Shown here piece after piece: positions 21,827 to 33,540 of a stretch of DNA of 64,000 nucleotides. The notes beneath the pieces were generated by a model, which ran no database searches, was not told the origin of the DNA, and saw nothing but the letters and a program-made list of their open reading frames with translations. Source of the DNA: Alopecurus myosuroides (taxonomy: Eukaryota > Streptophyta > Magnoliopsida > Poales > Poaceae); contig CM054062.1 of NCBI GenBank assembly GCA_028641055.1, positions 175,280,380 through 175,344,379 of the forward strand, written 5' to 3'. A program made the position numbers and the translations under genes. The first letter of the stretch is position 1, and every line of letters begins with the position of its first letter.

Positions 21827-22535
21827 CAACATTCATCGGATCCCAGCAAACACAGCATGTAGCATTACATAAAGAGGATCTTGATCATGTCAGGCAGCTC
21901 ACAAGATCTAAACATGAGGTACAAAGTGGAGAGAACAACCATCTAGCTACTGTTATGGACACGTAGTCCAGGGATGAACTACTCACGCATCACTTCGGAG
22001 GAGGGCATGGTGGTGTAGACCCCTCCGGTGATGATTTTCCCCCTCCGGCGGGGTGCCAGGGAGAGCTCCACAACCCTCCCGATCTCGGGATGATGGTGAC
22101 GGCGGCCTCGAGTGTTTCTCGGGTAAAACTTGGATATATTTAGGGTTTACGTCTTGGGGGGATTATATAGGCGAAAGGTAGAGGCGGTGGAGGCCTGGGG
22201 GCCCCACACCACCCCTTGGCGCGACCAAGGGGGGTCGCGCCACCCTACGGTGTGGCCCCCCTGAGGCTCCCCTCCGGGTCTCTTCGGGACTCCGTGGAAC
22301 CTCCGGGGTTTCTAAGACTTTCGGGCTTCGAATTTTCCAATTCCGAGAATATTTCCAGAACAACCTTTTTGAAACTAAAAACGGTAGAAAACAGGGAACT
22401 GGCTCTGTGGCATCTTGTCAATAGGTTAGTCGGGAAAATCGATAAAAATGACATAAAGTGTATAACAAACATGTGGGAAACAATAAGAAAACAACATGGA
22501 ACATCGGAAATTAAGGATGCGTTTATGACGTATCA

Positions 22536-25273
22536 ACATCCCCAAGCTTAGTTCCTACTCGTCCTCGAGTAGGTAAACGATAAAAACACAATAATTTCTA
22601 AGGTGACATGCTACCAACATAAACTTGATCATCAAAATGTAAAAGCATATGTAAGTTGAGATCATAGAACTTAAACACAAACATGATAAATAGAACTTTA
22701 ATAATAAAGCATAGCAATCACTTTGCATCATGAGAAGTAACTCAAATAAAATATCATGAATAACAATGCAAAGAAAGATATACGTTTGTTTCAAGTATAG
22801 AGAGAACATGTCAAAGTGATATTCCGCTAGTCCCTAAGAGTGGGGCAAAACATAAATGTCAGGACACCTTCAAAGTTCATGAGGAAGACTAGAACAAATA
22901 ATTAGAGAACTAGAAATATCACATCATGAATCAATTAATAATGTTTCTGGGACAAATGCACATAAAACTCAGAAAGGCAAAAATGCTCTCTCAACTGTTC
23001 ATAAAGTTAGAAGATGGAGACTCAACATAAAAGTAAAAGAAAGGCCCTTCGTAGAGGGAAGAATGGATCACTCATGTGCTAGAGCTTTTATTTTATTAAA
23101 CAGAGGTATTGAAAACATTTTGAAGAGAGGTGTATTCTTATGTCAACGAGTAGTAAACAAAAAATACAGTACGTCATAGGCCAATTATTCTTCACAAGAG
23201 TGGCTCCCATAGAAGGACGCATCTGGGTAGAAGGCCATCCCTCTTTCTCTTTTGTTTACACAATTATGCTTTAACTGATAAATCATGGGGGAAATAGTGA
23301 AGAGAATTTGTTGTATTACTTTGGGGTTGGGCACCCCGCTGTCAGCTCTTCTCTCAATTGTATAAGTGATATGTCGTAAACATATCCTTAATTTCTGATG
23401 TTCCATGTTGTTTTTATTTTGTTTCCTACGTGTTATTAATTTGGGGATGGGCACCCCGCTGCCAGCTCTTCTATCATTGGATAAGAGGGTGAACCACTAG
23501 TCTAGGGAGTGAAAGTCCAATCAACAAGTGTGATAAAGATTCTGCATTTACGTCCTCATGTGCTAAAACAGGAGCACAAAACATGAGTAATTCTGAAAGT
23601 TTTAAATGTAACACACGGGTAATTTACTTTGGAGTGGCGGTTAATTACCACATGTAGGTAGGTATGGTGGACACAATGGGAAAAATTTGGTTTTGGGGAG
23701 TTTTATGCACGAGTAGAGCTCATACTCAGTACATGCGGAGGCTAGCAAAACACTGGGAGCGACAAATCAAGAGAGCATAAGAGCCATAATCATGCATAGC
23801 GACATAAACATCATTAATCAAAACATAAGTGGCACCACAAATTCAAAAACTAAATGATCATGGAGGATATTCGTGACTGGTTCATAGTCATAAACATGGT
23901 GTGAGCATGCGCCAAGTCAACCAAATAAAACATTCAAAGGAGAACACCACAAATTTATGCTTCAATATGACAAGAACAACTCATGATTATTTCAATGGCA
24001 CATTAAACATTGTCAACTATTTGAGGATAATCATGCTACTCAATAACCACAAGGCTTTAAAACTAAAATAACATCTAGCATGATATGAAAAAGTTCTAGC
24101 CATAGTCTATACGATCTTCTACTTGCACTTTTAAAAATTCTACCTCAAGCAGCAGTTTCTTTTCCCAACAAGCACCATACAAACATGCTTTAACAAAAAT
24201 CCTCTACATTCTACAGAAAGAAAGCATGAGAGTACTCACATAACACTACTAAAACTAACAGCTCTGAATAATAGATGCAACAAAAACAAGAGCTAAACAT
24301 GATTTTTTGCAGCAACTAGAAGAAAAACTAAGAATACTAGCATAGCAAGTATTCAAACGAAAAAGCGGAGCGTGTCTCTCTACCAAACAAAGAATGATAG
24401 TATACAACTATATTATTTCAGAAAGGAAAACAAAAGAAAACAAAGCAAAACAAAATAAAAACAAAGAAAACAAACACACGCTCCAAGTAAACTTCATATG
24501 ATGTGACCAAATAAAAATATAGTTTAACGAGAAGTGACCTGATAGATTGTTGATGAAGAAGGGGATACCTTGGGAATCCCCAATCTTAGATCCTTGAGTA
24601 TTCTAAAAAAAATCTTGGATGAACCACGGGGCACCCCCAAGTTTTGACCTTGCACTCTTCTTGATCAGATATATCAAATCTTCTCTTCACACTTGAAAAC
24701 TTCCTTCACACCACACTCAAATAGTAATTTGCATTAGAGGGTTAGTGCAACAAAATAAAAAACCATTGGTTCTATATGGCACAAGTGCTACTGATACTTT
24801 TAAACATTAGCTACAGCCAGTGATGTTTCGTGAAGCAAACAAATCCACTTGACATCGCAAAAGAGCAAATGTAAGAAAAATGGCAGAATCTGTCAAAACC
24901 AGAACTGTGTGTAAAAACGAAAATTTTCGAGGCACTTACGTTGCTCAGATCGAAAAGGTTGCGTAATTAGCTGAGTAATAAGCGCAAAAAGTTTAAGATC
25001 ATTCTGAGCTTCTAGGATTTTATACAATTGTTTACGATGGATAGCGGAAATCTGTTTCCTGCGCAGAAATCCGAAAACCAACTCCAACTCTCGTCGGAAA
25101 CCTTACTTGGCACTACTAAAACATGAAAATAAAGATAAAAAGGAGTTTGTATAGAAGTATACAACCCCTTGAATCAAATAAAACAGAGAAAAAAAAGCAA
25201 AAATAAAACCATGGGTTATCTCCCAAGAATTGCTTTTCTTTAACGCCTTTTAGCTAGGCCCAGAAATGTGGAA
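22536..25273 (-). other. A2 long non-coding tail
   Basis: Counterpart of the A1 tail, reverse strand, with the conserved block at 25211-25260 in a slightly changed form. Contains a partial tandem near 23300-23480, where GGGCACCCCGCTG(T/C)CAGCTCTTCT occurs twice about 130 bp apart. No open frame of note. Confidence 0.7.
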
Positions 25274-27367
25274 TCAAGTATTTTGAAGTGAAGAAGCATC
25301 CAGCATGTAACTTGTTCGAATAACGGAATCAAGAGGAAACTTAATTATCTTTCTAGGAAAGTGTTCCATACCTTTCTTGAGTGGGAACTTAAATTTAATA
25401 TTCCCCTCTTTCATATCAATAACAAAACCAACAATTCTAAGAAATGGTCTTCCCAGAACAATTCGACAAGAAGCATTGCATTCAATATTCAAGACAACAA
25501 AATCAACGGGGATAAGAGTATTATTAACCATGATAAGAACATCATCAACTCTCCCCAAAGGTTTCTTTCTAACATTATTAATAAGACAAATATCCAAATA
25601 ACAAGGTTCCAATGGTGGTAAATCAAGAATATCATAGAGTTTCTTGGGCATAACAGAGATAATAGCACCAAGATAACATAGAGCATTGCAATAAAAATAA
25701 TTCACTTTCATTTTAATAATAGGCTCCCAACCATACTCTAGCTTCCTAGGGATAGAGGCTTCACATCTTAATTCATCCTCTCTAATTTGCATGAGAGCAT
25801 TTGTAATATGTTTTGTGAAAGCCATATTCATAGCACTAGCATTAGGACAACTAGCAAGATTTTGTAAGAACTTAATCACTTCAGTTATGTTGCAATCATC
25901 AAAGTCAATATCATTTTTATCAAAGATAATGGGACCATTGTCTCCCATATTTCTAAAAATTTCAGCACTTTTATCAGGAACATTTTTAGCAGTTTCAGGC
26001 AATTTTGCAATTTTACTAGCAGAAGTGGGAGTGTTTACAACACAAATTAATTTACTACTGATAGTAGAAGGTTTTATAGAATGAGAAGATTCAGTTTTAA
26101 TAGCGGTGGTAATGGTGCAAACATTAGCTATACTATTCTTTCTAGCTATTTCATCTTCTCTTTCCCATCTAGCATGCAAATCAGCTAACGTTCTAAGATT
26201 GTCAGCAATTCGAATTTGGATAGCATTTAAAGTTTTACTTTATTTAACATCACGAGGCATAACCTTTAGTTTCAGAAAATCAACATCAAGAGAAAGGCTA
26301 TCAACTTTAGAAGAAAGAACATCAATTTTACCAAACTTTCCCTCAACAGCTTTATTAAAAGCAGTTTGTGTACTAATAAAATTCTTAAGCATGTTCTCAA
26401 GATCAGAGGGTACACTTTTGTTGTTGTTATAGGAGTTACCATAAGAATTACCATAAGCATTGCTATTATTGGGAGGATATGGCCTATAATTGTTGCTACC
26501 AAAATTATTCCTATAAGCATTTGTGTTGAAATTATTATTTTTAATGAAGTTCACATCAACATGTTGTTCTTGAGAAACCAAAGAGGCTAAAGGAACATTA
26601 TTTGGATCAATAGGAGCATGTCCATTCACAATCATAGATATAATAGCATCAAGTTTTTCATTCAAAGAGGAGGTTTCTTCAATAGAATTTACCTTCTTAC
26701 CAGTTGTAGCTCTCTTAGTGTCCAACACAGAATAATTTACCATCATATCATCAAGAAGCTTTGTTGCTAAACTCAAGGTCATGGACATAAAGGTTCCTCC
26801 AGCAGCTGAATCCAAAAGGTTTCTTGAAGAAAAATTCAAACCTGCATAAAAAGTTTGGATGATCATCCAAGTAGCCAGTCCATGAGTGGGACAATTCTTT
26901 ACCAAAGATTTCATTCTTTCCCAAGCTTTAGCAACATGCTCATTATCAAGTTGCTTAAAATTCATGATGCTACTTCTTAAAGAAATAATCTTAGCAGGAG
27001 GATAATATTTTCCAATGAAAGCATCTTTGCATTTAGTCCAAGAATCAATACTATTTCTAGGCAAAGATGGCAACCATTCTTTAGCTCTTCCTCTCAAAGA
27101 GAAAGGAAACAATTTCAGTTTAATAATATCTCCATGAACATTTTTATATTTTTGCATCTCACATAGCTCAAAAAAGTTATTAAGATGGGCAACAGCATCA
27201 TCAGTACTAACACCAGAAAATTGCTCTCTCATAACAAGGTTTAACATGGCAGGTTTAATCTCATAAAAATCAGCAGTAGGAGCAGGTGGAGCAATAGGTG
27301 TGCTAATAAAATCATTGTTGTTGGTGCTAGTAAAGTCACACAACTTAGTGTTCTCAGGAGTAGTCAT
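25274..27367 (-). pseudogene. gag-pro: A2 gag-protease, one stop
   Basis: Athila-like gag-protease on the minus strand, ATG at 27367. The gag core lies at residues ~60-210: GRAKEWLPSLPRNSIDSW, FIGKYYPPAKI, TFYAGLN and SAAGGTFM. An Asn/Tyr/Gly-rich linker follows. A TAA at about 26240 ends the first frame after 375 residues; the same frame continues for another ~320 codons. The protease region contains YLGAIISVMP where A4 has DLGASISVMP, so the catalytic Asp is replaced by Tyr. The substrate-flap region and IVLGRPFLR are kept. It ends DASSLQNT, at the point where all A elements rejoin the common tail. Pol is absent. Confidence 0.85.
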
Positions 27368-27511
27368 TTTAACAAGACTAAAAACAGGAATAAAACTACA
27401 GCTAAATAAGAACTATTTTTTTGTGTGTTTTTGATAAAGAGAAGCAAACAAGACAAAATAAAATAAACTAAGCAAAACAAAAACAAAGGAAAGAGATTGC
27501 AAGTGAGAGCT
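27368..27511 (-). other. A2 leader, primer-binding site deleted
   Basis: Short leader. Compared with A3 (40740-40882), the sequence between AGTGAGAG and TTGATGGTGC, which holds the primer-binding site, is missing. A transcript of this copy could not prime minus-strand synthesis in the usual way. Confidence 0.75.
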
Positions 27512-29117
27512 TGATGGTGCAGATCTTGCACTCGTTGGGAGACCCCAAGAGGAAGGTATGATGAGCACACGAGCAGTTTTCCCTCAGTAAGAAATAAGGT
27601 TTAATCCACCAGTAGGAGGAAGGAGTAACTTCAGAAGATTGAAGCAGCTGAGATGGCAGGGCACACTACCGGTTCAAAAGCAACGTGGAACCTACACGAC
27701 ACAATCAAATCACTTTGCCCCAACGAAGCAGTGAGGTTGTCAATCTCACCGGTTTTGCTGAACACAAAGAGGTTAAACATATGGTGTGGAAAACAGTAGG
27801 AAAACAGTATGAGAGCAGTATGAAAGCAGTAGGTGTTTTATCAATATTAGGAAAAAGGATCGGGGTCCATAGTTCACTAGTGGTGTCTCTCAGAGAAAGA
27901 TAAATAACATGTGTGGTGAACAAATTACAGCTGGGCAATTGACAAAAATGAAGGCTGCACCGTAGTGCATATGCAAGATATAAAGATTACTATGTGATTC
28001 ACGCGGGCATTAAGACAAGATGCATAGACCGTTATCCAACTACATCTATGGCTAAAAATCCACCCTCCGAATATCATCCGAACAAACGTTGGGTATTAAG
28101 TTGCAAGCAACAGATAATCGCAGTAAGCAAAGTGTTTAATTTAAACAATAACATCATCCTTAGACAAAGCATTGTTGTTTTCTCCCTAATGGCAACAACA
28201 CATCCTCCATCCGTCATGTTTTTGTCACTCGAGCACGGATGAAAAGGAGGCATGAACCCACTATCGAGCATAAATACCCCCTCTTGGAGTTACTAGAATC
28301 TACTTGGCCAAAGAATTACTAATAACGAAGAGCATGCAAGATCATAAATAACATAACCATGAAGATAACATGATAGATTGATAATCAGAAGACATAGCAT
28401 TCAACATTCATCGGATCCCAGCAAACACAACATATAGCATTACATAAAGATGATCTTGATCATGTTAGGAAGCTCACAATATCTAAACATGAGGTACAAA
28501 GTGGAGAGAACAACCATCTAGCTACTGATATGGACCCGTAGTCCAGGGATGAACTACTCACGCATCACTTCGGAGGAGGGCATGGTGGTGTAGACCCCTC
28601 CGGTGATGATTTCTTCCTCACGCATGGTGCCGGGGAGAGCGCCAGAATCCTCCCGATCTCGGTATGATGGTGACGACGGCCTCGGGTGTTTCTCGAGGTA
28701 AAAGTGGGATATATTTAGGGTTTACGTCTCGGGGTGATTATATAGGCGAAAGGGCAGAGGCGGTCGAGGCCTGGGGGCCGAACACCACCCCCTGGCGCGG
28801 CCAAGGTGGGGAGCGCCACCCTATGGTGTGGGCCCCGTGAGGCCCCCCCCCCCCTCCAGGTCTCTTCGGGACTCTGTGGAACCTCCAGGATTTCTAAGGC
28901 TTCCGGGCTTCGAATTTTCCAATTCCGAGATTATTTCCAGAACAACTTTTCTGAAACTAAAAACAGCAGAAAACAGAGAACTGGCTCTGTGGCATCTTGT
29001 CAATAGGTTAGTCCGGAAAATCGATAAAAAAGATATAAAGTGTATATCAAACATGTTGGAAACAATAAGAAAACAACATGGAACATCAAAAATTAAGGAT
29101 ACGTTTATGACGTATCA
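27512..29117 (-). repeat. A2 5' LTR
   Basis: 1606 bp from TGATGGTGCAG to GACGTATCA on the plus strand. A TATA-like CTATATAATC is read on the minus strand near 28737-28746. A run of C at about 28845-28854 is private to this copy. Confidence 0.9.
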
Positions 29118-29981
29118 GCTCCTAGGCATGATACAGAAGGTATGCCCGTCCCGACGAGTTATGAAGACCAACACTCGCTATGTTAACATGGCAGTGCAAG
29201 CACCACCGTCCAAGCATGAATACCTGAAGATGTGCGAGCACCCAATAACCTTCTCACGAGAGGACCACCCGCACGGGTGCATCGACCGGGGAACGCGGCG
29301 CTCGTCATCCAGGCGCAAATAAGCAACTACAAACCTAGCACGTGTGTTCATGGACGACGGCAGCGGAATAAACATCATATACGCAGATACACTCCGTAAA
29401 ATGAACAAGAACTTGGAGGGACTCGCAGCATCAGAAACATCCTTCCACGGGATAGTACCGGGTAAAGCGGTCCGGCCACTCGGAACAATCAACTTGGAAG
29501 TGATCCTCGGAGACCCGCGCAATTAGAGGAGGGAATTCCTTGACTTTGAGGTAGTCGACTGTCCATCCAAGTACCAAACCATTCTCGGACGAACAGCGTT
29601 CACGAGATTCATGTCTGGACCTCATTACGCCTACCTCAAGTTGAAACTCACAGGAGAATACGGTACAATCACCGTAAACGGCAGCTTCCATAAATCAGAC
29701 AAGTGCGACAACAAATTCCATGAGATCACGAAATTTTTCGGTATGCAAGAGGAGCTAGAGGAATTGGAAAAAACCACAGATAACTCCATGATGCCACTAA
29801 CCAAAAAAACGCCCGAGATCTCGAGTTCATCCCGAGTAGCGAAACTCGAAAGCATCAAGTGCACCCGACATAATCCGCGAAGACGGCGATCGTGTCCACC
29901 ACCCTATCACCCGCATAGGAAAGCGCGCTCGTCGAACTCCTCCGTGAGTACTGGGAGATTTTTGCCTGACAGCCTTCAGAT
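29118..29981 (+). pseudogene. pro: G1 gag end and protease
   Basis: Resumes after A2 with the gag-protease linker (FSREDHPHGCI) and a TAA at 29321. The aspartic protease region starts at about 29344 with FMDDGSGINIIYADTL and SFHGIVPGKAVRPLG; an in-frame TAG at 29524-29526 breaks it. It resumes through DFEVVDCPSKYQTILGR and LKLTGEYGTITVNG to about 29870. A further frameshift lies before the reverse transcriptase. The motifs match those of G2 one for one (MDGGSSINIMY, FHGIVPG, ILGRPAF). Inactive. Confidence 0.82.
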
Positions 29982-31286
29982 ATGTCAGGAATACCCAGGG
30001 AGTTCGCCGAGCACTCATTGGAAGTGTATAAAGATGCAAAGACGGTCAAACAGACCACTCGACGCTTCTTTGAGCCAAAACAGAGAGCACTCGGAGAAGA
30101 GGTGAACAGGCTCCTAGCCGCCAAGTTCATTAGGGAGATCAAGATTTCCACCTGGTTAGCAAACCCGGTGCTGGCCCCGAATAAAAACGCAGACATCCTT
30201 CGCGTGTGCATCGACTACACGTCGTTGAACAAACACTACCCCAAGGATAACTTCCCGCTCCCGCGGATCCACCAGATCATCGACTCCACAGCAAGTTGTC
30301 AGCGCCTCTCCTTCCTGGATGCCTACTCGGGATATAACCAGCTTAGGATAAAGTAGGAGGACAAGGAAAAGACAACATTCATCACACCACACGATTTATA
30401 CTGCTACACGACAATGCCTTTCGGGCTGAAAAACGCAGGCGCAACGTATCAGCGATGCATGCAAAAATGCCTCGCCAAGCTCATTGGCAAGAACGTACAA
30501 GTGTACGTTGACTATATCCTCATCAAGACTCGAGTGGAGGACACACTCCTCGAGGACATAAGGCAGACATTCGACGCCCTCAACGCGTACAAGATCAAGC
30601 TCAACCCGACAAAATGCGTCTTCGGGGTTCCCGCTGGCCAACTCCTCGACTATCTAGTCTCTGCCCGAGGAATTGAGGCCAACCCGGAGAAAATTCAAGC
30701 AATCTTGACGATGAAAGAACCGACAAATCTCCGCAGAGTCGAACAACTGGTAGGGTGACTGGGATCCCTCAGCAAGTTCATCGCAAGATTGGGCGAGCAG
30801 GCGCTCCCCTTCTACAAACTGCTGAAGAAAACGGGTAAGTTCGAGAGGACGCCAGAAGAAAAAAAGGCGTTCGTTGACTTGAAAAGAGTGCTGCAGAGCA
30901 GACGCATACTAGCAACACCACAAGAAAGGGGACCTCTCTACCTTTACCTAGTCGCAACAAATCAAGTGGTCAACACGGTAATAGTCGTCGAGCAGCCGGA
31001 GGACAGAAAAGCATACGACGCTCATAGACCAGTGTACTACATCGGCGAGGTACTTTCGCCGTGCAAACATCGATACCCCCACTACCAGAAACTCGCGTAT
31101 GGGGTTGTCCTTCCAGCCTGCAAGCTCAAACACTACTTCCAGGAACATACCGTCACGATGCTAAACGACGCATCACTCGGTACCATCATGAACAATCCCA
31201 TGGCATCCGTAAGAATCGCAAAGTGGAGCATCGAGCTAGGCGCATGGGATATAATATACACAGGACGCAACGCCCTCAAATCCTAG
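29982..31286 (+). pseudogene. pol: G1 reverse transcriptase and RNase H
   Basis: One frame with three stops: TAG 30354-30356, TGA 30756-30758 and TAG 31284-31286. Reverse transcriptase motifs in order: NPVLAPNK, RVCIDYTSLNKHYPKDNFPLP, FLDAYSGYNQ, MPFGLKNAGATYQR. The catalytic box is YVDY instead of YVDD, so one catalytic Asp is lost. The first RNase H follows (30789-31284): LYLYLVATNQVVNTV, RPVYYIGEVLSPCKHRYP, KLAYGVVLPACKLKHYFQ and the terminal WSIELGAWDI. G2 has lost exactly this RNase H and everything after it. Confidence 0.88.
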
Positions 31287-31339
31287 GTGGCCGTAGAGTT
31301 CCTTAGCGAGTGGACAGAGCTGCAAACTCCAGGACCCCA

Positions 31340-31942
31340 TAGTACACGAGTAACTGGATTATGTACTTCGCCGGGTCGAAAAGAAACGAAGGGGCAGGAG
31401 CCGGTGTAATCCTCATATCGCCAAGAGGCGATAAGCTGCAGTACGTTCTACGCCTCGACTTCCCCCTGGACGATCCAGCCTCCAACAACGATGCCGAGTA
31501 TGAAGCACTCCTGCACGGCATGAAAATGACAATCGCCTGCGGCGCCACTCGACTGATGATATACGGTGACTCCAACCTTATCGTGCAGCAAACGATGAAG
31601 AAATGCGACACTGTCGCAGATAACATGATCGCTTATCGCGACATGTACAACCTGCTCGGAGGAAGCTTTAAAGGGTGCAAACTGAAGCACATCGCTCCAT
31701 CAAGTAACGAAGAAGCTGACAGATTGGCGAACATCGGGTCAACTAACGCCCCTGTTCCACCAGGAATTTACTTCGAGCGGCTCATCAAAAGATCGGTCAA
31801 ACTGAAGAAGCACACGGAGGTGCCAGCAGCAACAGAAACAGAAGCCAGTCGACAATGCGCCATCATCGAACTCGCTCACAACATCTCGAGGAAAATCTTC
31901 CTAGTCGAGCCAATCTGGACGACCAAGACCTCGACTACTTGA
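31340..31942 (+). pseudogene. G1 second RNase H
   Basis: A second ribonuclease H domain, in a different frame from the first: MYFAGSKRNEGAGAGVILIS, YVLRLDFPLDDPASNNDAEYEALL (acidic Asp/Glu), MIYGDSNLIVQQ (acidic Asp), then KLKHIAPSSNEEADRLANIG. The DAEYEALLHG and GDSNL motifs resemble plant-type (archaeal-like) RNase H, the extra domain known from Tat elements. The domain reads cleanly; the frame breaks lie on either side. Confidence 0.82.
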
Positions 31943-33149
31943 TCCGAAAGCAGCTCCCGGAGGATATCCCTGAAGCAAGCCAGATCGTTCGGCGCAGCAA
32001 ATCCTTCCGGGTTATAAACGACAAACTCTACAAACAGAGCATATCAGGAATGCTCCAACGGTGCATCGCACCCGAGGATGGAAAGGAACTACTGCAGAAC
32101 ATACACCAAGGCGACTGCGGACATCATGCTAGTTGGAGAGCCATAGTGGGCAAAGCTTTTCGAGCAGGATTTTACTTGCCAACAGCAGCCAAAGACACCA
32201 AAGAATTGTTCGACATGTGTGAAGCTTGTCAATGCTTTTCGCCCAAACTACATGCACCGGCCAGAAAGCTCTACATGATTCCCCTGTCCTGGCCATTTGC
32301 TCAATGGGGGCTCGACATGGTAGGACCATTAAGGAAGGCATCACCTGAAGGATACAGTCATCTGATAGTCGCAGTCGACAAATTCACCCAGTGGATCGAG
32401 GCGGTCCCAGTAACGTCACAGCACGCGAAGTGTGCAGTCCAATTCCTCGAAACAATCATGTACCGATTCAGCGCCCCTCACAATATCATCACGGATAATG
32501 GGACCAACTTTACAGCCAAAGAGACGAAGGCCTTCTGCGCGGAGAAGGGGATAACTCTCAGCTTCGCCTTGGTTGCACACCCTCAAACAGACGGGCAAGT
32601 CGAAAGATCCAACAGATTAGTTTCGGCTGGCCTCAAGAAGCGACTTCTCGACAGATTGCATCCTGTAGCAGGACATTGGGCCAAAGAACTACCGTCTGTC
32701 TTATGGAGCCCGAGAACAACTCCAAACAGGTCCACAAACTACACGCCATTCTTCATGGTTTACGGCGCCGAAGCAGTCCTGCCAGAGGAAGTTCGATTCA
32801 GCGCTCCGCGAGTCGTTGCATACAGCGAGGAAGCCTCCAACAAAGCACTCGCGAAGACATGGACGCACTGGACGAACACAGGGACGTCGCACTCGCAAGA
32901 TCCGCCGTCTACCAGCAAGCACTACGCAACCACCACAGTCGCTGCATCCGCAGCAGATCCTTCGTAGTAGGCGATCTGGTGCTGCGACTCAAGCAAGAAA
33001 GCGGACACAAACTCGAGTCACCACGGGAAGGACCCTTCATCGTAGACGAGGTCATCCCCGGAGGTGCCTATCGCTTGAAAAACCCAAAAACAGGCGGCAT
33101 CTACTCCAACCCATGGAACATGGCGCGCCTGAGGAAATTCTATCCCTAG
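31943..33149 (+). pseudogene. G1 integrase
   Basis: Zinc-binding H-H-C-C region (HQGDCGHHASW ... MCEACQCF), then the catalytic core with D in GLDMVGPL, D in IITDNGTNF and E in TDGQVERSN. The conserved HPQTDGQ and TTPNRSTNYTPF segments are present. A frameshift near 31860-31930 separates it from RNase H. Another near 32850 moves the C-terminus to a frame ending at 33149 (FVVGDLVLRLK, GPFIVDEVIPGGAYRLKN, PWNMARLRKFYP). The catalytic triad is retained, but the gene cannot be read through. Confidence 0.85.
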
Positions 33150-33540
33150 GAGAGTACCTTACTCGCAAAATAAGGTTGTTCCAGCCACATTGTAGCCCGA
33201 GCAAATACATGGCTTCTCAGCCATCGCAATAAAAACATGGTTTCTCAACCATAGCTACAAAGACTATCGGTCATAATTTGTATGTTTCTTTTTCCTTTTT
33301 TCCTTTTACATGCTAAACAAACGGTCACACCCCAACACACGGGCTACGCCAAACTAGCATCAACAAATCTTCGAGTGCATACGCACGACAAACATCTTAC
33401 AAGGTCACAAGGTACACACCGTCTAAACACCTTAACTGGCTAAATTAACATACAAGGTTACAAGGTACACACCTTAACACACCTTAAATTGACTCGCATA
33501 AACATACAAGGTATATACACCTTATCAATTACAGTTATCG
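33150..33540. other. G1 gap between pol and antisense gene
   Basis: Non-coding spacer with short direct repeats built on ACAAGGT(A/T)(A/C)ACACC (about 33400-33520) and a repeated TGGNTTCTCANCCAT (33210-33255). It corresponds to 10079-10693 of G2. Confidence 0.5.

Larger units (their letters stand above)
20549..22535 (-). repeat. A2 3' LTR with LINE insertion
   Basis: Runs from TAATGGTGGAG (the expected TG end mutated to TA) to GACGTATCA. Bases 21141-21826 are foreign or inverted. About 250 bp of LTR present in the other copy (around 28145-28397) are missing at that point. Confidence 0.85.
20549..29117 (-). mobile_element. A2: non-autonomous Gypsy element, reverse
   Basis: Reverse-oriented member of the A family inserted in G1 gag, flanked by gctcc at 20544-20548 and 29118-29122. 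From right to left: 5' LTR, leader without a primer-binding site, gag-protease pseudogene, non-coding tail, 3' LTR with a LINE fragment. No reverse transcriptase or integrase. Confidence 0.92.
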
